Under the pieces are notes generated by a model, which was not told where the DNA came from, did no database searches, and was given only the letters and a program-made list of their open reading frames with translations. Below, one piece after another: positions 10,174-22,741 of a stretch of 64,000 nt of DNA; the first letter of the stretch is position 1, and the number at the start of each line of letters is the position of its first letter. A program made the position numbers and the translations under genes. The stretch is from Thelephora terrestris (Eukaryota; Basidiomycota; Agaricomycetes; Thelephorales; Thelephoraceae), in NCBI GenBank assembly GCA_015956445.1, contig WIUZ02000006.1, positions 1,116,001-1,180,000 on the forward strand. The letters run 5' to 3'.

Positions 10174-12657
10174 ATGGCCTCATCCTCCACACGGTCCCCC
10201 GACCAGCCCCAATACTCCGCTTACACCAACGTTTGGCAGCCAAACCAACGCACCTCGTACGTCTCTCCATCTCAGAAACCTGAAAAACTGATCGAACTCT
10301 CCCCGTTTCCCTTTTCAGCACAACCCAGTACGTCGCCAGGAAGGCCCAGCCCATAAAGCGTGTCGATTCGGAGCCTCTCTGGCGAAAGGACATCCAATAT
10401 GATTTTCTCTACTACATATTCTCAGACAGGACGAGAGCGTTCGTCGACTATCAGGCACCGGACAGGCCTGTCGTTAATTTCTGCGATCTCTATGTCAACG
10501 CACTGTACAATTCCCCAAAGTGCTCAAAGGTCCTCAAGGACAAGATGGTCGAAACCCCCGCTTTTGCGATAGAATTCGCAAAGATTTCCCTTCTTACCAA
10601 CGTCGGGAGGATCAATACCACCATGGCATGTCCGTATCTTTTTCTCTCTCTCTCCCTGTTTTTTTTTGTTTTTTTTTCCGCTCCCTTGACATGTGGCGGC
10701 GACTCATTCATTTCGCTCTTTTTAGTTTTTCCTGAAATGAAAACGGCACTTAGAAGCTATCACCCCGTGCCTTCCCTCCAAAAGACGGACGGTAACCTCC
10801 AGGACGCTCCCAGGATCAAGAATTGTCTCAAGGCCGCCCTCTTACCGTTCGAGGCACGAGGCACTCCCCCAAGTACACCCCATGCTATTCTCGACAATGC
10901 CGTAAGTAAATGACACCTCTCTCGTGGCTTTCCGAAGGCTCACGTACACGAATTTATCTTTAGGCTGCCGGTCAGCTACCAACGACGAGTGTCGTAAACC
11001 TGATCTTTGTCCTGTCATCATATTCTACGGTATAGACCAGCTCTCCGCTCACTCAGTGGCGTTCAATGACATCTTCTGTCCAGCTCCTTGGTCCCTTGCA
11101 TTTCGAACCTCCGCTAGACTTCATGGATCTCTTCCTTCCCCATCCCTTATCGTCCGCATCTAGAGCGAAAGCCTTCTTATGGCTAATCTTCTATTATTAC
11201 CAAGGTCCACAGGCCCCTAATCCTTTCGCGGACGAACACGCTCTCAAAAACCCCGGTAAAATGCCTCGAATCCGGCGACTTACCGAGGAGGAGATGAACA
11301 TGGAAAATGTCGACATGCAAGAGGAGGTAGACTGGGCAAAGCGCAAGTCCAACCAACGGAGCGTCATCCTTAGAGACCTCATCGAGACAGAGGAGCTCGA
11401 GAAGCGAGCCAAGGGAAAACTTCCCACAGCTCCTCCTGGTCCGAAAGGTAAGGCCTCACCTGCCCCACGAGGTCCCACGTTCTGGCACCTCTTCCATTGT
11501 CCCCTTTATCTGGTTTTGATTAAGCGAGATAACATCGTGCTGACCGTTACACGTGTTTTACAGTTGGCTACGCTCCACCAAGAAGCCAGCGCTCTTCGCC
11601 ACCGCCACCCACGCTACCCCTCCGCGAGGAACCCACGAGGTGGCGAGAAAACTTCAGGTATTATACACCCGGCGATCAAACGCCTTTAACTCCATCAGAA
11701 CCCCCCAATGGGAGGAGCTATCCCACACAGTCATCATCACATACGTCTTCGACCAGCCACCATCAACATCACACACCTTATCCTCCAGTCCGTTCCTCGC
11801 TTCCTACGCCTTCGCGCAGATGTAAGCCCCACGCCTTTGCCACCCCTTGATCGTTCTAACTGTTTCCTGTGCATTCAAGCGTCTGAGAAGAGCACACGCG
11901 GTATCTCGCTCGTTGATCGTAAGTGTTTACCCACCCAAAAGCTGAGCGATCTGCGGTTTCGAACCACATTTCTTTATTTAGATGCGTTCCAACGTGCGCT
12001 CACCATGGACCCTCTCGCGGACTCGGACGAGGAGATGGACCGTCCGGACGATACGGACAGCCGCAGGATGGACCACATTGACCGCAGTAAGCGTTTGACC
12101 CCTGCCTTTCTCTCGTTACGATTTACAAAGCAGAGTACCGCGCAGGCCGCAGGCTGTACGTTATTTCGAGGTTGCGGGGCAGGTCGGTGACCCCAGAAAC
12201 CGAGACCTCTCCGCCCACTACGTTACCCTCCATCCGTCCTCGAGCGAACCGCGATCCTATCCCGTTTGGACCTTCCTCCTACACGTATAGGTCGCAGGCA
12301 AGCTCGCCCACGGTCCTTCCACCGCTTCGATTTGCAAACGCCACTCCGTCGGACCAAGAGACGCAGACTATCCGGCATGGCATCTCGTCCCTACGAACGT
12401 CCTCCAAGCAAGCGAACCACACTCACCGCCGGGGCCACAGTTACGACGGCAGAGGACTGGCTCCTATGGATGTCGATCCGTCGGCTTTGACACAGCCGTT
12501 GAACCTGAAAAGCCACCGGTATGAGGACCGAGACGGAGAGAGAGATTACGAGCAGGACCGGGACAGAGAAAGGGACCGGGGCGAGAGGGACCGACAACAC
12601 TCCCTTCCGAGATCGGGCCATTCCCGTTCAAGCTCGACTTCGGTGACTCCAAATTGA
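10174..12657 (+). CDS. IES1: INO80 chromatin-remodelling complex subunit Ies1-like
   Basis: Nine exons (10174..10256, 10319..10629, 10726..10901, 10964..11029, 11084..11447, 11564..11821, 11880..11918, 11982..12086, 12134..12657) add up to 641 aa. The conserved half (residues about 35-250) contains KRVDSEPLWRKDIQYDFL, FCDLYVNALYNSPKCSKVL, NVGRINTTMAFFPEMKTALR and RAKAFLWLIFYYYQGP, which I associate with fungal Ies1 of the INO80 complex. The second half is Ser/Pro/Arg-rich and ends in an RD/RE repeat, probably disordered. The 39-nt exon and the weak GTATAG donor at 11030 are the least certain parts. It is divergent from TIM8, with 187 bp between start codons. Confidence 0.75.
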
Positions 12658-15600
12658 ACGAAAGAGGCAGCGGTCCAGACTGCTGGTGGGGTGTTAAAGG
12701 CACCGTCTCGGGGGTGATTGTGTCATCGGGGGGCCTGAGCCATCCGTTTGGAACGAACGGGCTAGGGATTGGATGTCATCTTTTTTCTCACCTCCTTGAC
12801 CAATGGCATGGGCAGGGTAAATGCCGACAGTCGCCACTTGAAATTTGACGTCCCAACTGCCTCGATGGTGCAATGCTTTGGTAATCGCTCGGAGAGTCGT
12901 TGGCTCTCTCCGCGTGGCAACCATTCCCCCGCCCCACAAAGCAAACAAAGGGGTCAGTGACCGCAAACTCGTGTGTTCTACCTTCTCCTCGGTTTTCCTT
13001 GGGCTTGATGTTCGGGGAACGTTTTGTATGTTTTTGTTTTGTTTTTGACCTACAACGTGGCTATTTTTCCCACCCTGCTGTCATTCACCTCTCCCCCACG
13101 TCCCTCTATAATTCGACCGAGCATAACCTAGATTAATTCTTGTCCTCGCCTTCTTTTCCTTCTCTCACCACCTCTGTTCTGTTTCTTGCGCTTTTTCATG
13201 TTTCTTGGCCGTCGCTGTCCCCCGAACGTTGTAGCAACAGTGTTCTCTTTCTCACACCCCACGCAGAAGTCGTCCAACTGCTTAGCATTCAGCTGTCGAT
13301 TTGCTTATCCTCTACCACTATCTTCCCCGGTTTTCCTCTAGTTCTCTCTGTTTTTGTCTGTTGGAGGTTTTCTTTTTCTTTTTCTTTTTTTGTTCTTACC
13401 GGTCCTCTTGCGCACCCTCCCACTTCAGTCTTGTCCAACCCATGTATCAAAAACATAATGACCCTCTCATCGTCTTGTCTTTCCCTCATTGACCGCGAGA
13501 AATCCTCCTACTGGGCACACCGTCGACGGATGGGTCTAGCAGAGCTAGAGCTCCATTCGATCTCGGGAACCGTATCTACGTTCCTAGATCCAAACCGCAG
13601 CTCCACCTTTGTTTTTGCTGATTCACTTGCTCTTATCCAGGCGACGTGTCCTCATCGTGGCAAGTTTTTTCATTTAATCTCCGTCAAAACGTCGTGCGCT
13701 CGTGTAAATCTTCGTGAATTAATATCGGAGGACGCGGGAGGGTTGGTGGTGAAGTGCGCGGGAAATGAAATGATTTTCGAGGTATGCTAAGGGGCTTGAT
13801 CGATCTTGTTTCAGTTTCGGATGACGTTTTTCGTGCAAAGTTTCTATACGGCTCGGTCGGCCCCTTTGGCATTCTCACACCCCGCTAGCTGCTAGCAGGA
13901 GAGGGAAACGTACGGGAGGACCGAGTCGATCAGCGATCGAGAACGGAAGAGAAAGCAAAAATTAAAAAACAAACAGTATATTTCGCTTACGTCGTGGAAG
14001 CGACGGCGGTGGCGGCGGCGGCGACTTACTTGGAAAATGGAGGATCCTCCACACAGCTATACCATACGCCATCCCCGGAGTTTCACATATACCCCTATCT
14101 TCCAGAGATTTTGATACACGCCTAACCGTAGATCACCTGGTCGTTCGGGTCAACCGGTCACCCGGTCACCCCATTGATAATATTGGAGGGGATTGAGGGC
14201 GGTGAAGAGGTGCTCTCTTGGGCCTTTTGTTCTCTTCTGACACCCCCTCCCCTCTCTCCCCTGGGACCGTGGGGAAGAGACCGGGTTTTGAAAGGGGATC
14301 TTTGTGGTCATTGAGTATTTTATATATATATCGAGTACATTGGCGACCCCCCGCTGGACCCCGAAAGGCCTGAAGAGCCGTCGGTCACCTCGGAACGGCT
14401 TTCAGCGGCCGAGGAGAGTTTTTTCAATGCCGAGAAAGATCCCGCAGTATTGACGAAGATACCAAAGATATCACCGCCACTTCCCCCCCCCGTACATGGC
14501 CACAAACCGAGACCTGCACTAACCGAGGAAGTATATACTACAGCTTACACAACGCGAAAACAGGTTCAACCGGAGAAAGAAGGCAGGGACGTTTCGGGAA
14601 ACTCGACGTTCAAAGCTGGGGGGGTCATACAGTGCGATCATCACCGCCTGAGTTTCATCAAAGGACCATTCATCGGACACCCAAGCTTAGGTAGCTTTCA
14701 ATCAGCCCGACCGTGACCTACGCACCTACGCATCTACATACAAAGAGCTCCGATGGACTCGAGCCCAGCTCCGGACCAACCGAGTTCTGGGTGGTGCTTG
14801 ATCGCTTTGATCGTTCCAATTCAAAGAACAGCGCCCAAAGGTAGAAAGAGTTCGGGGGTCAGAACCACCGCCCGAGGCTCCCCTCCCCCTCAAACACCGA
14901 GGACCACTACCTCGACAGACAACTCTCAAAACGGTGATGGAAAATGAAAATGAATCCAAGTGCATTGCACACGGATCGATCGCATGCGCCACTGCATACT
15001 TGGTAATGAATATGCAGCGATGTTGATGTGCACGGATGCAACATGGGTTCAAACGATCATCTTCGTCCAAAGATAGTGCACGGGACCTAGGATGCGCTTG
15101 TTTCGATTACGCGGGGACGAACCGCAAGGACGTCGGCATATATTCTTGGGGGGGAGCGAGACAGGGGTGGTAACATAGAGGGAGTGAGGTGATCTACACT
15201 CTCCACCGGGAAGTGAGCTACTCTACGCGAAAGGTATGGGAACAGGGGTGAAAAAGGCTTACTACGTACAAACACCACAAGGCCAAGCGAGTGTGATCGC
15301 ACAGCAAACACGATAGAAAGGTGGGATTCGGGGGTAGGGGTAGAGGAGAAGCGGGAGTTTGTTGTGCAGGACAGAAAGGGAAGAAAGAGTCGCAAACTCG
15401 GGAAATGTGAAAATCAACTAAAACGACGAAAGAGAGGACCGAAAAAGCCCGCGAGGCAGAAATAACCACATTGGAAACCCTGCAAGCAGAGGATGAGGAA
15501 CGAACAAATGAAACAAATGCTATGGGGCAGAGGCGAAATTGTTGAAACGCAAAATTCGAAGTTTTAGTCAAAAGCAAAAAGGGTTGCGACCGCTTTGAAG

Positions 15601-15831
15601 TCTGAATGCACAAGTGATTCGAGGGGGTTTGAAGGGTTCACGGAACCCCAACCTTCAAGAACCTAAGGAACGTAAAACCTCCCGCTTCCCTGAAAGAAGC
15701 AAAGGACCGTGGTGAAAAGGAGAGTCGAAATGTCCAAGAGACGATAAATCAGTATCGAGGAAACAAAGGCGGAGGGGATGAGTGTTGTCAAAACCGATCT
15801 GAAGAAACCCAGTACCAGGGGGAAAAACCAT
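12658..15831. other. Long intergenic stretch, 3.2 kb, no protein gene supported
   Basis: The part 12.9-13.5 kb is strongly pyrimidine-rich and probably 3' UTR of IES1. A 216-codon open frame at 13140..13790 is low-complexity (Ser, Leu, Phe) and has no recognisable domain. The part 13.95-15.8 kb is patchy, with runs such as GGCGGTGGCGGCGGCGG near 14010. Non-coding RNA, long UTRs or a promoter with many regulatory sites are possible, but nothing in the sequence proves any of them. Confidence 0.5.
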
Positions 15832-17024
15832 CTAGAAACCTCCAGGGAGGTCGAGGACCGGATGCTTGAACTGGCTCCTTGCGCGTATGGGCAATTCCGC
15901 AGGGGCACTTCGTCTCCTGATCACCCGATCCTCGACATGGACGGTCGACGCAGGTACGGGCTTGGGCGATACCAAAGAGACGGTGCGAACCGACCTGAGA
16001 AGCTGAGAGCGCGAGAAGGCCTCGAGATTAGACTCGGTGAGATCGATCGAGGTCGATCTCGGCATCCTGGGGATGACCGTAGTGGTCACTCGAAGCTTGG
16101 GCGTAACAGGCGAAGGTGGAACCCCGTAGACCTGTTGTTCTGGAGGGGGTGAAGAATCCCGTGTCCTAGACCCCGGCATTCGCAGACGACCGATCGTGAT
16201 CGGAGCAGGCTTCGCTGGGGTCTTGGATTCGGCAGCAACGTATTGTCTCTTCTGCAGGAAGGACGGAAGACGTGGGGCAGGCCGATGCGCTCCAGATACC
16301 TTATTGAAATTCAACCGGGCCGAGATTTCGTCCAAAGAAGGTAGGACCTTGCCGCTTTTGAAGGTCAAAGCGGTATGGTTGGCTTTCGGCTGAACAGCAG
16401 ACTTTGGGAGCCGAAAATCGACCTGCTCGGTCCATGGCTGAGATGTCAAGCATTCCTCCTCCAGATACTCGTACATCGCGAGGGGAGAAACGAGACCGGG
16501 CGAAGGGAGAGAGTAATTGTAGATCGCTGGCGAATCTGGCGGCGTCTTGGGTTCGTAAGCAGCCGCCGGGCAAGGCGGTTCAGCCACTTTGAGCAAGAAG
16601 CGCGCACGGCGTTCCACTGTTAAGGAAACAAAGGGTCAACGTGGCGTACAGCAGAGACGACGAGACGAAGGGTCTCACTTTGCTTGCTCTTATAAGTCTT
16701 CAGCGCGACCTCTTTCCTGAGATCTGGAGCCTTCCTGTGACCCAGAGCGGCAGATCGCTCGCGGGAGGACTTGAGCAACATCTCGAATCTCTCTCGTTCT
16801 AACCCTTGGCCCTTCACAGGCACATCCTCGGGCGATAACGGGGAAAGGTGCTTGGGGACGGACATGGGAGCGGTTGGTGGCGGAGAGAGTAAGGCGGGCC
16901 TGTAATTGTTTACATCTTCTTCAACAGCAAACTTTATGTTGTCGAACGGGGAGAATGGCTCGACGAGACTTTCGGTTGGGGGAGGTGGGGAGATACAAAT
17001 TTCGGGGAGAACTTGGATGGCCAT
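15832..17024 (-). CDS. Conserved-looking basidiomycete protein of unknown function
   Basis: Exons (minus) 17024..16679 and 16616..15832, joined in phase, encode 376 aa. The protein is Pro/Ser-rich and probably disordered, but a central block spanning the intron (LERERFEMLLKSSRERSAAL, KAPDLRKEVALKTYKSKQ, then MERRARFLLKVAEPPCP) is charged, likely helical and appears conserved. No catalytic motif, signal peptide or membrane segment is visible. The start at 17024 (MAIQVLPEICIS) is the first ATG of the frame after an upstream AT/GA-rich leader. Function unknown. Confidence 0.65.
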
Positions 17025-17847
17025 TGCAGGAGGGTGTGTTGGTGTTGGTATAAACCGGTTTTGACAAGAGAGGGTGAGGGGGAGGAATAAATTGAAGATG
17101 GAACGAAAAAAATGGGGGTGACCTGCACCTAGTGTATTACCTGCGAGATGAGAGTATCGACACCAGGGGAGGAAAGAGGTAGAAGAGAGAGAGAGAGAGA
17201 GCGAAGAAAGGGAGTAGGGGGAGGGAACGACGTGGAAATAAACAAGAAGCCAGAGGGAGAACAAAAGCGAGAGTGGGTGAGCCGGTGAAGGTTGTGTGAG
17301 TGTACCGTAATTAGCAACGGGAGATGATGATCATACCTTGGCGAGCGGTAACTCAACTTTCCTGTCTTTCCAATGAAGATCGTCAACGACCAGCGTACAA
17401 GCCCGAGCGCAAAAGAGGAGGAGAGAAGGAAACTGAAGAGAAACAGACGGCTTGTTTTAAGTTTTCGCTGTACGGTGTCGGGTACGCATTTGTGTACCTT
17501 ACGCAGCCGGGCTGGGACGACTGTTGCCCCCGGAATGGTGATCGATTGATCCGGTCCGGTTATCGCCATGCCATGCTCCCCTTATACTCCATTATGCATT
17601 ATCCACAATGACTTACTGACGACCCTCGAGCAAAAGATCCGATCGCAGATCACCTCTCATCGCGTTTTGTCCTCAAGAAGTCACCCCAGAGATCGTATTC
17701 TTTCTACACTCCCTACAACACCTGGCATCCAATGCTGTTCTCTCCTAGCCACGGGCTCAAACGCCGAAACGACCGCCCAAGCTGACACGCGCTGAAAGAG
17801 GATCAAACATCAGTAGCGTCCACCCCGCACTCGCATAATCCTCCTTC
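17025..17847. other. Intergenic, promoter of the unknown gene and 3' flank of LYS1
   Basis: Contains a GA-dinucleotide run (gagagagagagag near 17190) and no supported gene. Both flanking genes are on the minus strand, so the left part should hold the promoter and 5' leader of the gene ending at 15832. Confidence 0.55.
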
Positions 17848-19108
<1,261 letters not shown>

Positions 19109-19286
19109 GGGTGTCGAGAAGAGAGAATGAAGATCTGACTCGATAATCTCTCGAGACTGCCAGCCGCTTGATGAGATATCCACGTGGGAGAGACCACGTG
19201 ATGTCGTGGCGCAGAATTGAAATCCGCGCTTTTGTAACCAATCCTCCCTCTTTCTTTTTCCATACGGACATCTCGCCCGAACGAAA

Positions 19287-20249
19287 ATGACTTTACATCC
19301 CGAAATTCTCTGGGCTCAACGCAGCAGCGATGTTGAAGAAGAAAAGGTTGTCGATCCCCCGTCTCTCTCGCAAAAAAAGTCTTGATTCCTAATCATTGGA
19401 TTTTCAACCGACGTTTTAGAACGTCGTGTATCTGACTGTCAACTTGCCTGATATCAACGAATCTACGCTCGAATACGAGCTGACCTCCACAAAGATTTCA
19501 TTCAAAGCCAAAACTGGGAGGTAAGTCGCAGATCACGCAATGTGACTGATAGATGGAATCTCTGACGAGTCGCACTCTAATCGCAACAGTGCCGAGAGGA
19601 GCATCGAAGAAAGGGAATACGCATTCGACTTCGAGTTGTTCGCAGAGGTCATCCCGGAAGTACGTGCTTTTTTTCGTTGCGTTTTACCTCGCCAATTCAC
19701 AGAAGGCTGCGGCTGATCTCAACGGCAGGAGAGTAAGAAGCGCCTGAATACTCGCTCTTTTTACGCGATCCTTCGTAAGAAGGAGAAAAAAGTCGAGTTC
19801 TGGCCGCGCCTTCAAAAGGTTAAACAGAAGTCTAACTTCATTAAGACTGACTTTTCCAAGTGGGTCGATGAGGATGAGCAGGATGGGGCGATTGCAGCAC
19901 CGGAGGACCCCGATTTGGACATGGGAGGTATGGGAGGTATGGGAGGTATGGGAGGCATGGGCGGTATGGGAGGTATGGGTGGCATGGGTGGCATGGGAGG
20001 TATGGGCGGCATGGGAGGCATGGGAGGTATGGGAGGCATGGGTGGTATGGGAGGCATGGATTTTGAGAAGGTTAGTCTCATCTTCCTCCATACTAATCGT
20101 TCCTCACCGCCGTTCTGCAGATGATGGCCCAAATGAGCGCTCAGGGTGGCGCTGGCCCTTCCGGTTCATCAGGTCCAGATGATGATGTAGACTCTGATTC
20201 CGAGGACGACGGCCCCCCTCCTCTGGAAGAAACACCCTCAACCTCGTAG
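19287..20249 (+). CDS. SBA1: Hsp90 co-chaperone p23 (Sba1/Wos2), copy 1
   Basis: Exons 19287..19346, 19420..19520, 19590..19659, 19729..20070 and 20121..20249 give 233 aa. The CS domain begins HPEILWAQRSSDVEEEK and continues VVYLTVNLPDINESTLEYEL, with the p23 signature EFWPRL...FIKTDFSKWVDEDEQ, followed by a (Met-Gly-Gly)15 run, FEKMMAQM and an acidic tail. p23 binds the ATP-closed N-domains of Hsp90 and slows ATP hydrolysis while clients mature. This is the most complete of three tandem copies and the likely ancestral gene. The Gly-Met run is known in fungal p23 proteins but is long here. Confidence 0.93.
19921..20055 (+). repeat. 9-bp coding minisatellite encoding (Met-Gly-Gly)15
   Basis: Fifteen consecutive units atgggnggn without interruption, differing at wobble positions. 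The same repeat has five units in p23 copy 3 (from 23503) and is reduced to one Met-Gly-Gly in copy 2, so the array changes length between paralogues. The antisense strand is open too and gives a spurious Pro/His-rich frame. Confidence 0.92.
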
Positions 20250-21809
20250 AGGCTCCAGATTACCTTGATCGTTGTAACCCACACCTTGCTGCCATAGAAT
20301 AAATAAAAGACGGTTTCCTCGCTACTGGCCATACCTTTTTTTCGTGAGACTGCTCGTCACAAGGCGTTCTTGAGTTGGTAGGGTTTTCATGCATCTGATC
20401 ATGATCGTGTGGGAACGCGGCGGCAAGAAGCTGACACAGCTGTCGGGTTCGGCTTCCTCACCCTACGGCAATTGTTCGTAAATGTGTATGGTTTCTGACT
20501 GACGACCGCCTTCTCATGGTAGGGCTTGAGCCCAAATTCCTAAAACTACACTGAGATGCTGTTCACTACGTGACATTCGGTCGTGTCGCGCCACACCCAT
20601 CCAGCCTCTCTGGTACTTTTCCCCCCTCATCGTCTGGAAAAGTGAAGTCGAAATGACCGCCATGGACCCCAAGTGGAGGATACTCGAGTGTGCGCGGTGC
20701 GATCTCTTCGTTTGCCCACAGAGTCCACGCAGTGCCCTTGAATGGAGTCTTGACCCCACCTACTTGGTGCGTGAGATGATACTCTCGAGAGTCAGCGAGC
20801 CACTGCGGAATGGGGAGGCCCCTTCCTTGTGCACGTGGTTTCAGATCATCGTTGTCTCAATGTCTGTTGTACTTACCTTTCTTCCTCATGCCGACAGATG
20901 CGCTTTTTGGTTCGTGTCGGGTAACGGACCCCCAAGGCAAAATTCAACCGCCGACAGTGGAACCAGTCGACGGTTTCTTGACGCCAGCTCTACGTAGCTG
21001 TTTCGAATTGACGCAAAACGTAATCGAACGGGCTGCCCTCGACCTCGACGAGGGTTCGAGGCGGCCACCGCGGTGTATTCACCTTCCGTCTCCCTTCGTG
21101 GGCTACTGTTGCGATGTTCCCTTGCCTCTGGGGATTCGCCGAGCGTCCGATTTCTTGATCGACTACGCCTCCGTTTGGCCCAGGGCACCGGTCTCGTTCA
21201 CCGGCTCACGTCTGTATAACGCTCCGTTGTCGGCCGAAAAAAAAACAAAGTTGCCATGCTCGGCGCGAATGGCGGCCTTGGAATGAGCATGATGCATGAT
21301 CGTCCAAGGGAGGGATGTGTCGGACAGCCAATGCCTTGGGCTCCGCTCCCAACGAGGTCAGCATCGTAGCGGAAGGACGGGAATGGCACTCGACGCCTCC
21401 TGCGATGAGTTTGGAGGCCGAGAGTACATGCGTCACGCGCTGTGCCATAAAGTTGCACGACACCTTATGCGCATCGAGGGCCGCGGCGAAGGAATGGTCA
21501 TTGGGAGCAGTGATTTTGATCCGTCGACAGTCGAAGGGGAAACTGGAGTCTGCTGGCATTGTCCATCCGGAATTTCCAAGATGATGTTTCTCTGTGGCAA
21601 CGATTTCTGGGAAGGACATGAAGTCAGCCAGCGCGCACTGATGTTCGGAGAACATCGAGTGATGCTGTGCGAACTCATGCCCCGGAGACTTTGTGACGCC
21701 GGAATAGGACCTCGGCAGTCCCGAGGGCCAATCCCGTGGAATTATAATAGAGTCGTTCAGCCAAAATCTGATCGAAAAAAACGAGACCCCTTCGTTATCA
21801 GTTGCGGGG
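20250..21809. other. Spacer between p23 copies 1 and 2
   Basis: The first about 125 bp match the 3' flank of copy 2 (shared tract ending gactgctcgtcacaaggcgt), and the part around 20750-20830 (gaccccacctact..cgtgagatgat) matches the 3' flank of copy 3 near 23873. Open frames here lack recognisable domains. From about 21663 the sequence matches the promoter of copy 3. Confidence 0.6.
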
Positions 21810-22741
21810 ATGACTTTGCACCCCGAAATCCTCTAGGCTCAACGCAGCAGCGATGTTGTAGTTGGAAAGGTTGCCGATCCTCCGTCTCTCTCGCACAAAG
21901 GCTTGATTTCTAACCATTGGGATTTCAACCGACGCTGTAGAATGTCGTATGGCTGACCGTCAACTTGCCTGATATCAACAGATCTACGCTCGAATACAAG
22001 CTGACTTCCTCAAAGATCTCGTTCAAAGCCAGAACTGGGAAGTGAGTCGCAGATCACGCAATGTGACCGATAAATCGAAGCCCTAACGAATCGCATTCTA
22101 ATCGCAACAGCGCCAAGCAGGGCGTCGAAGAGAACGAATACGCATTCGACATGGAGTTGTTTGGAGAGGTCATTCCAGAAGTACGCGCCTTTTTCTATGT
22201 GTTTTACTCGCTAATTCACAGGAGTCTGCGACTGATCTCAACGCCAGGAGAGTAAGATGTGCCTGAGTTCTCGCTCTTTCTCCTTGTCCCTTCGTAAAAA
22301 GGAGAAAAAACTCGAGTTCTGGCCACGCCTTACTAAGGTTGAACAGAAGTCAGCCTTGATCAAGAAAGACTTTTCCACGTGGGTCGAGGAGGACGAGCAG
22401 GATGCATCGCTTAATTTCGATTTGGGCATGGGGGGTGCAATGATGGACTGTGGAGGCGGCCAGGATTTCGCGAAGGTTGGTTTCATCTTCCTCGATGCCG
22501 ACCGTTCCTCAAAGCCCTTCTGCAGTTGTTGGGCGATCTGAGTGGCTCTGGCCTCCGATCCGGTTTATCAAGTCTCGCTGCGGATGCGGACTCCGACGAC
22601 GAGGAAGATGACATGTAGAAGCTCCAAATGACCTTGATCATCGTATGAGACACCCTGTTGCCATAGAACAAGTAAAAGATGGCTTGCTTACTACCGGCCA
22701 TACCTTTGGAACCTGAGACTGCTCGTCACAAGGCGTTCTCA
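21663..22741 (+). repeat. Tandem duplication unit 2 (p23 copy 2 with flanks)
   Basis: Begins near ctgtgcgaactcatg and carries gactttgtgacgccggaata, an AT-rich tract with tataatagagtcgttcag, the gene, and the 3' flank ending caaggcgttctc. The next unit starts in the same way, with a period of about 1.08 kb. Exact edges need alignment. Confidence 0.7.
21810..22618 (+). pseudogene. p23 co-chaperone copy 2, interrupted by an amber codon
   Basis: The five-exon structure of copy 1 is kept with the same phases: 21810..21869, 21941..22041, 22111..22180, 22248..22475 and 22526..22618. Codon 9 is TAG (21834-21836) where copies 1 and 3 have TGG, the Trp of the LWAQRSS start of the CS domain. Apart from this, all exons are open and splice sites look good, and the p23 signature (EFWPRL, VEEDEQD) remains; read through, it would give 183 aa. 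The Met-Gly-Gly run is almost gone. Either a young pseudogene, a sequence error, or a gene with an unusual start or read-through. Confidence 0.75.

Noticed and set aside
13140-13790. 216-codon open frame on the plus strand
   Set aside because: Low-complexity Ser/Leu/Phe sequence in a pyrimidine-rich tract, no domain, no splice pattern; probably 3' UTR or spacer.
19921-20055. CRISPR-like or telomere-like array
   Set aside because: The 9-bp repeats have no spacers, keep the reading frame and encode Met-Gly-Gly.
19684-20132. Antisense His/Ser- and Pro-rich repeat proteins
   Set aside because: They are the reverse strand of the Met-Gly-Gly minisatellite in p23 copy 1.
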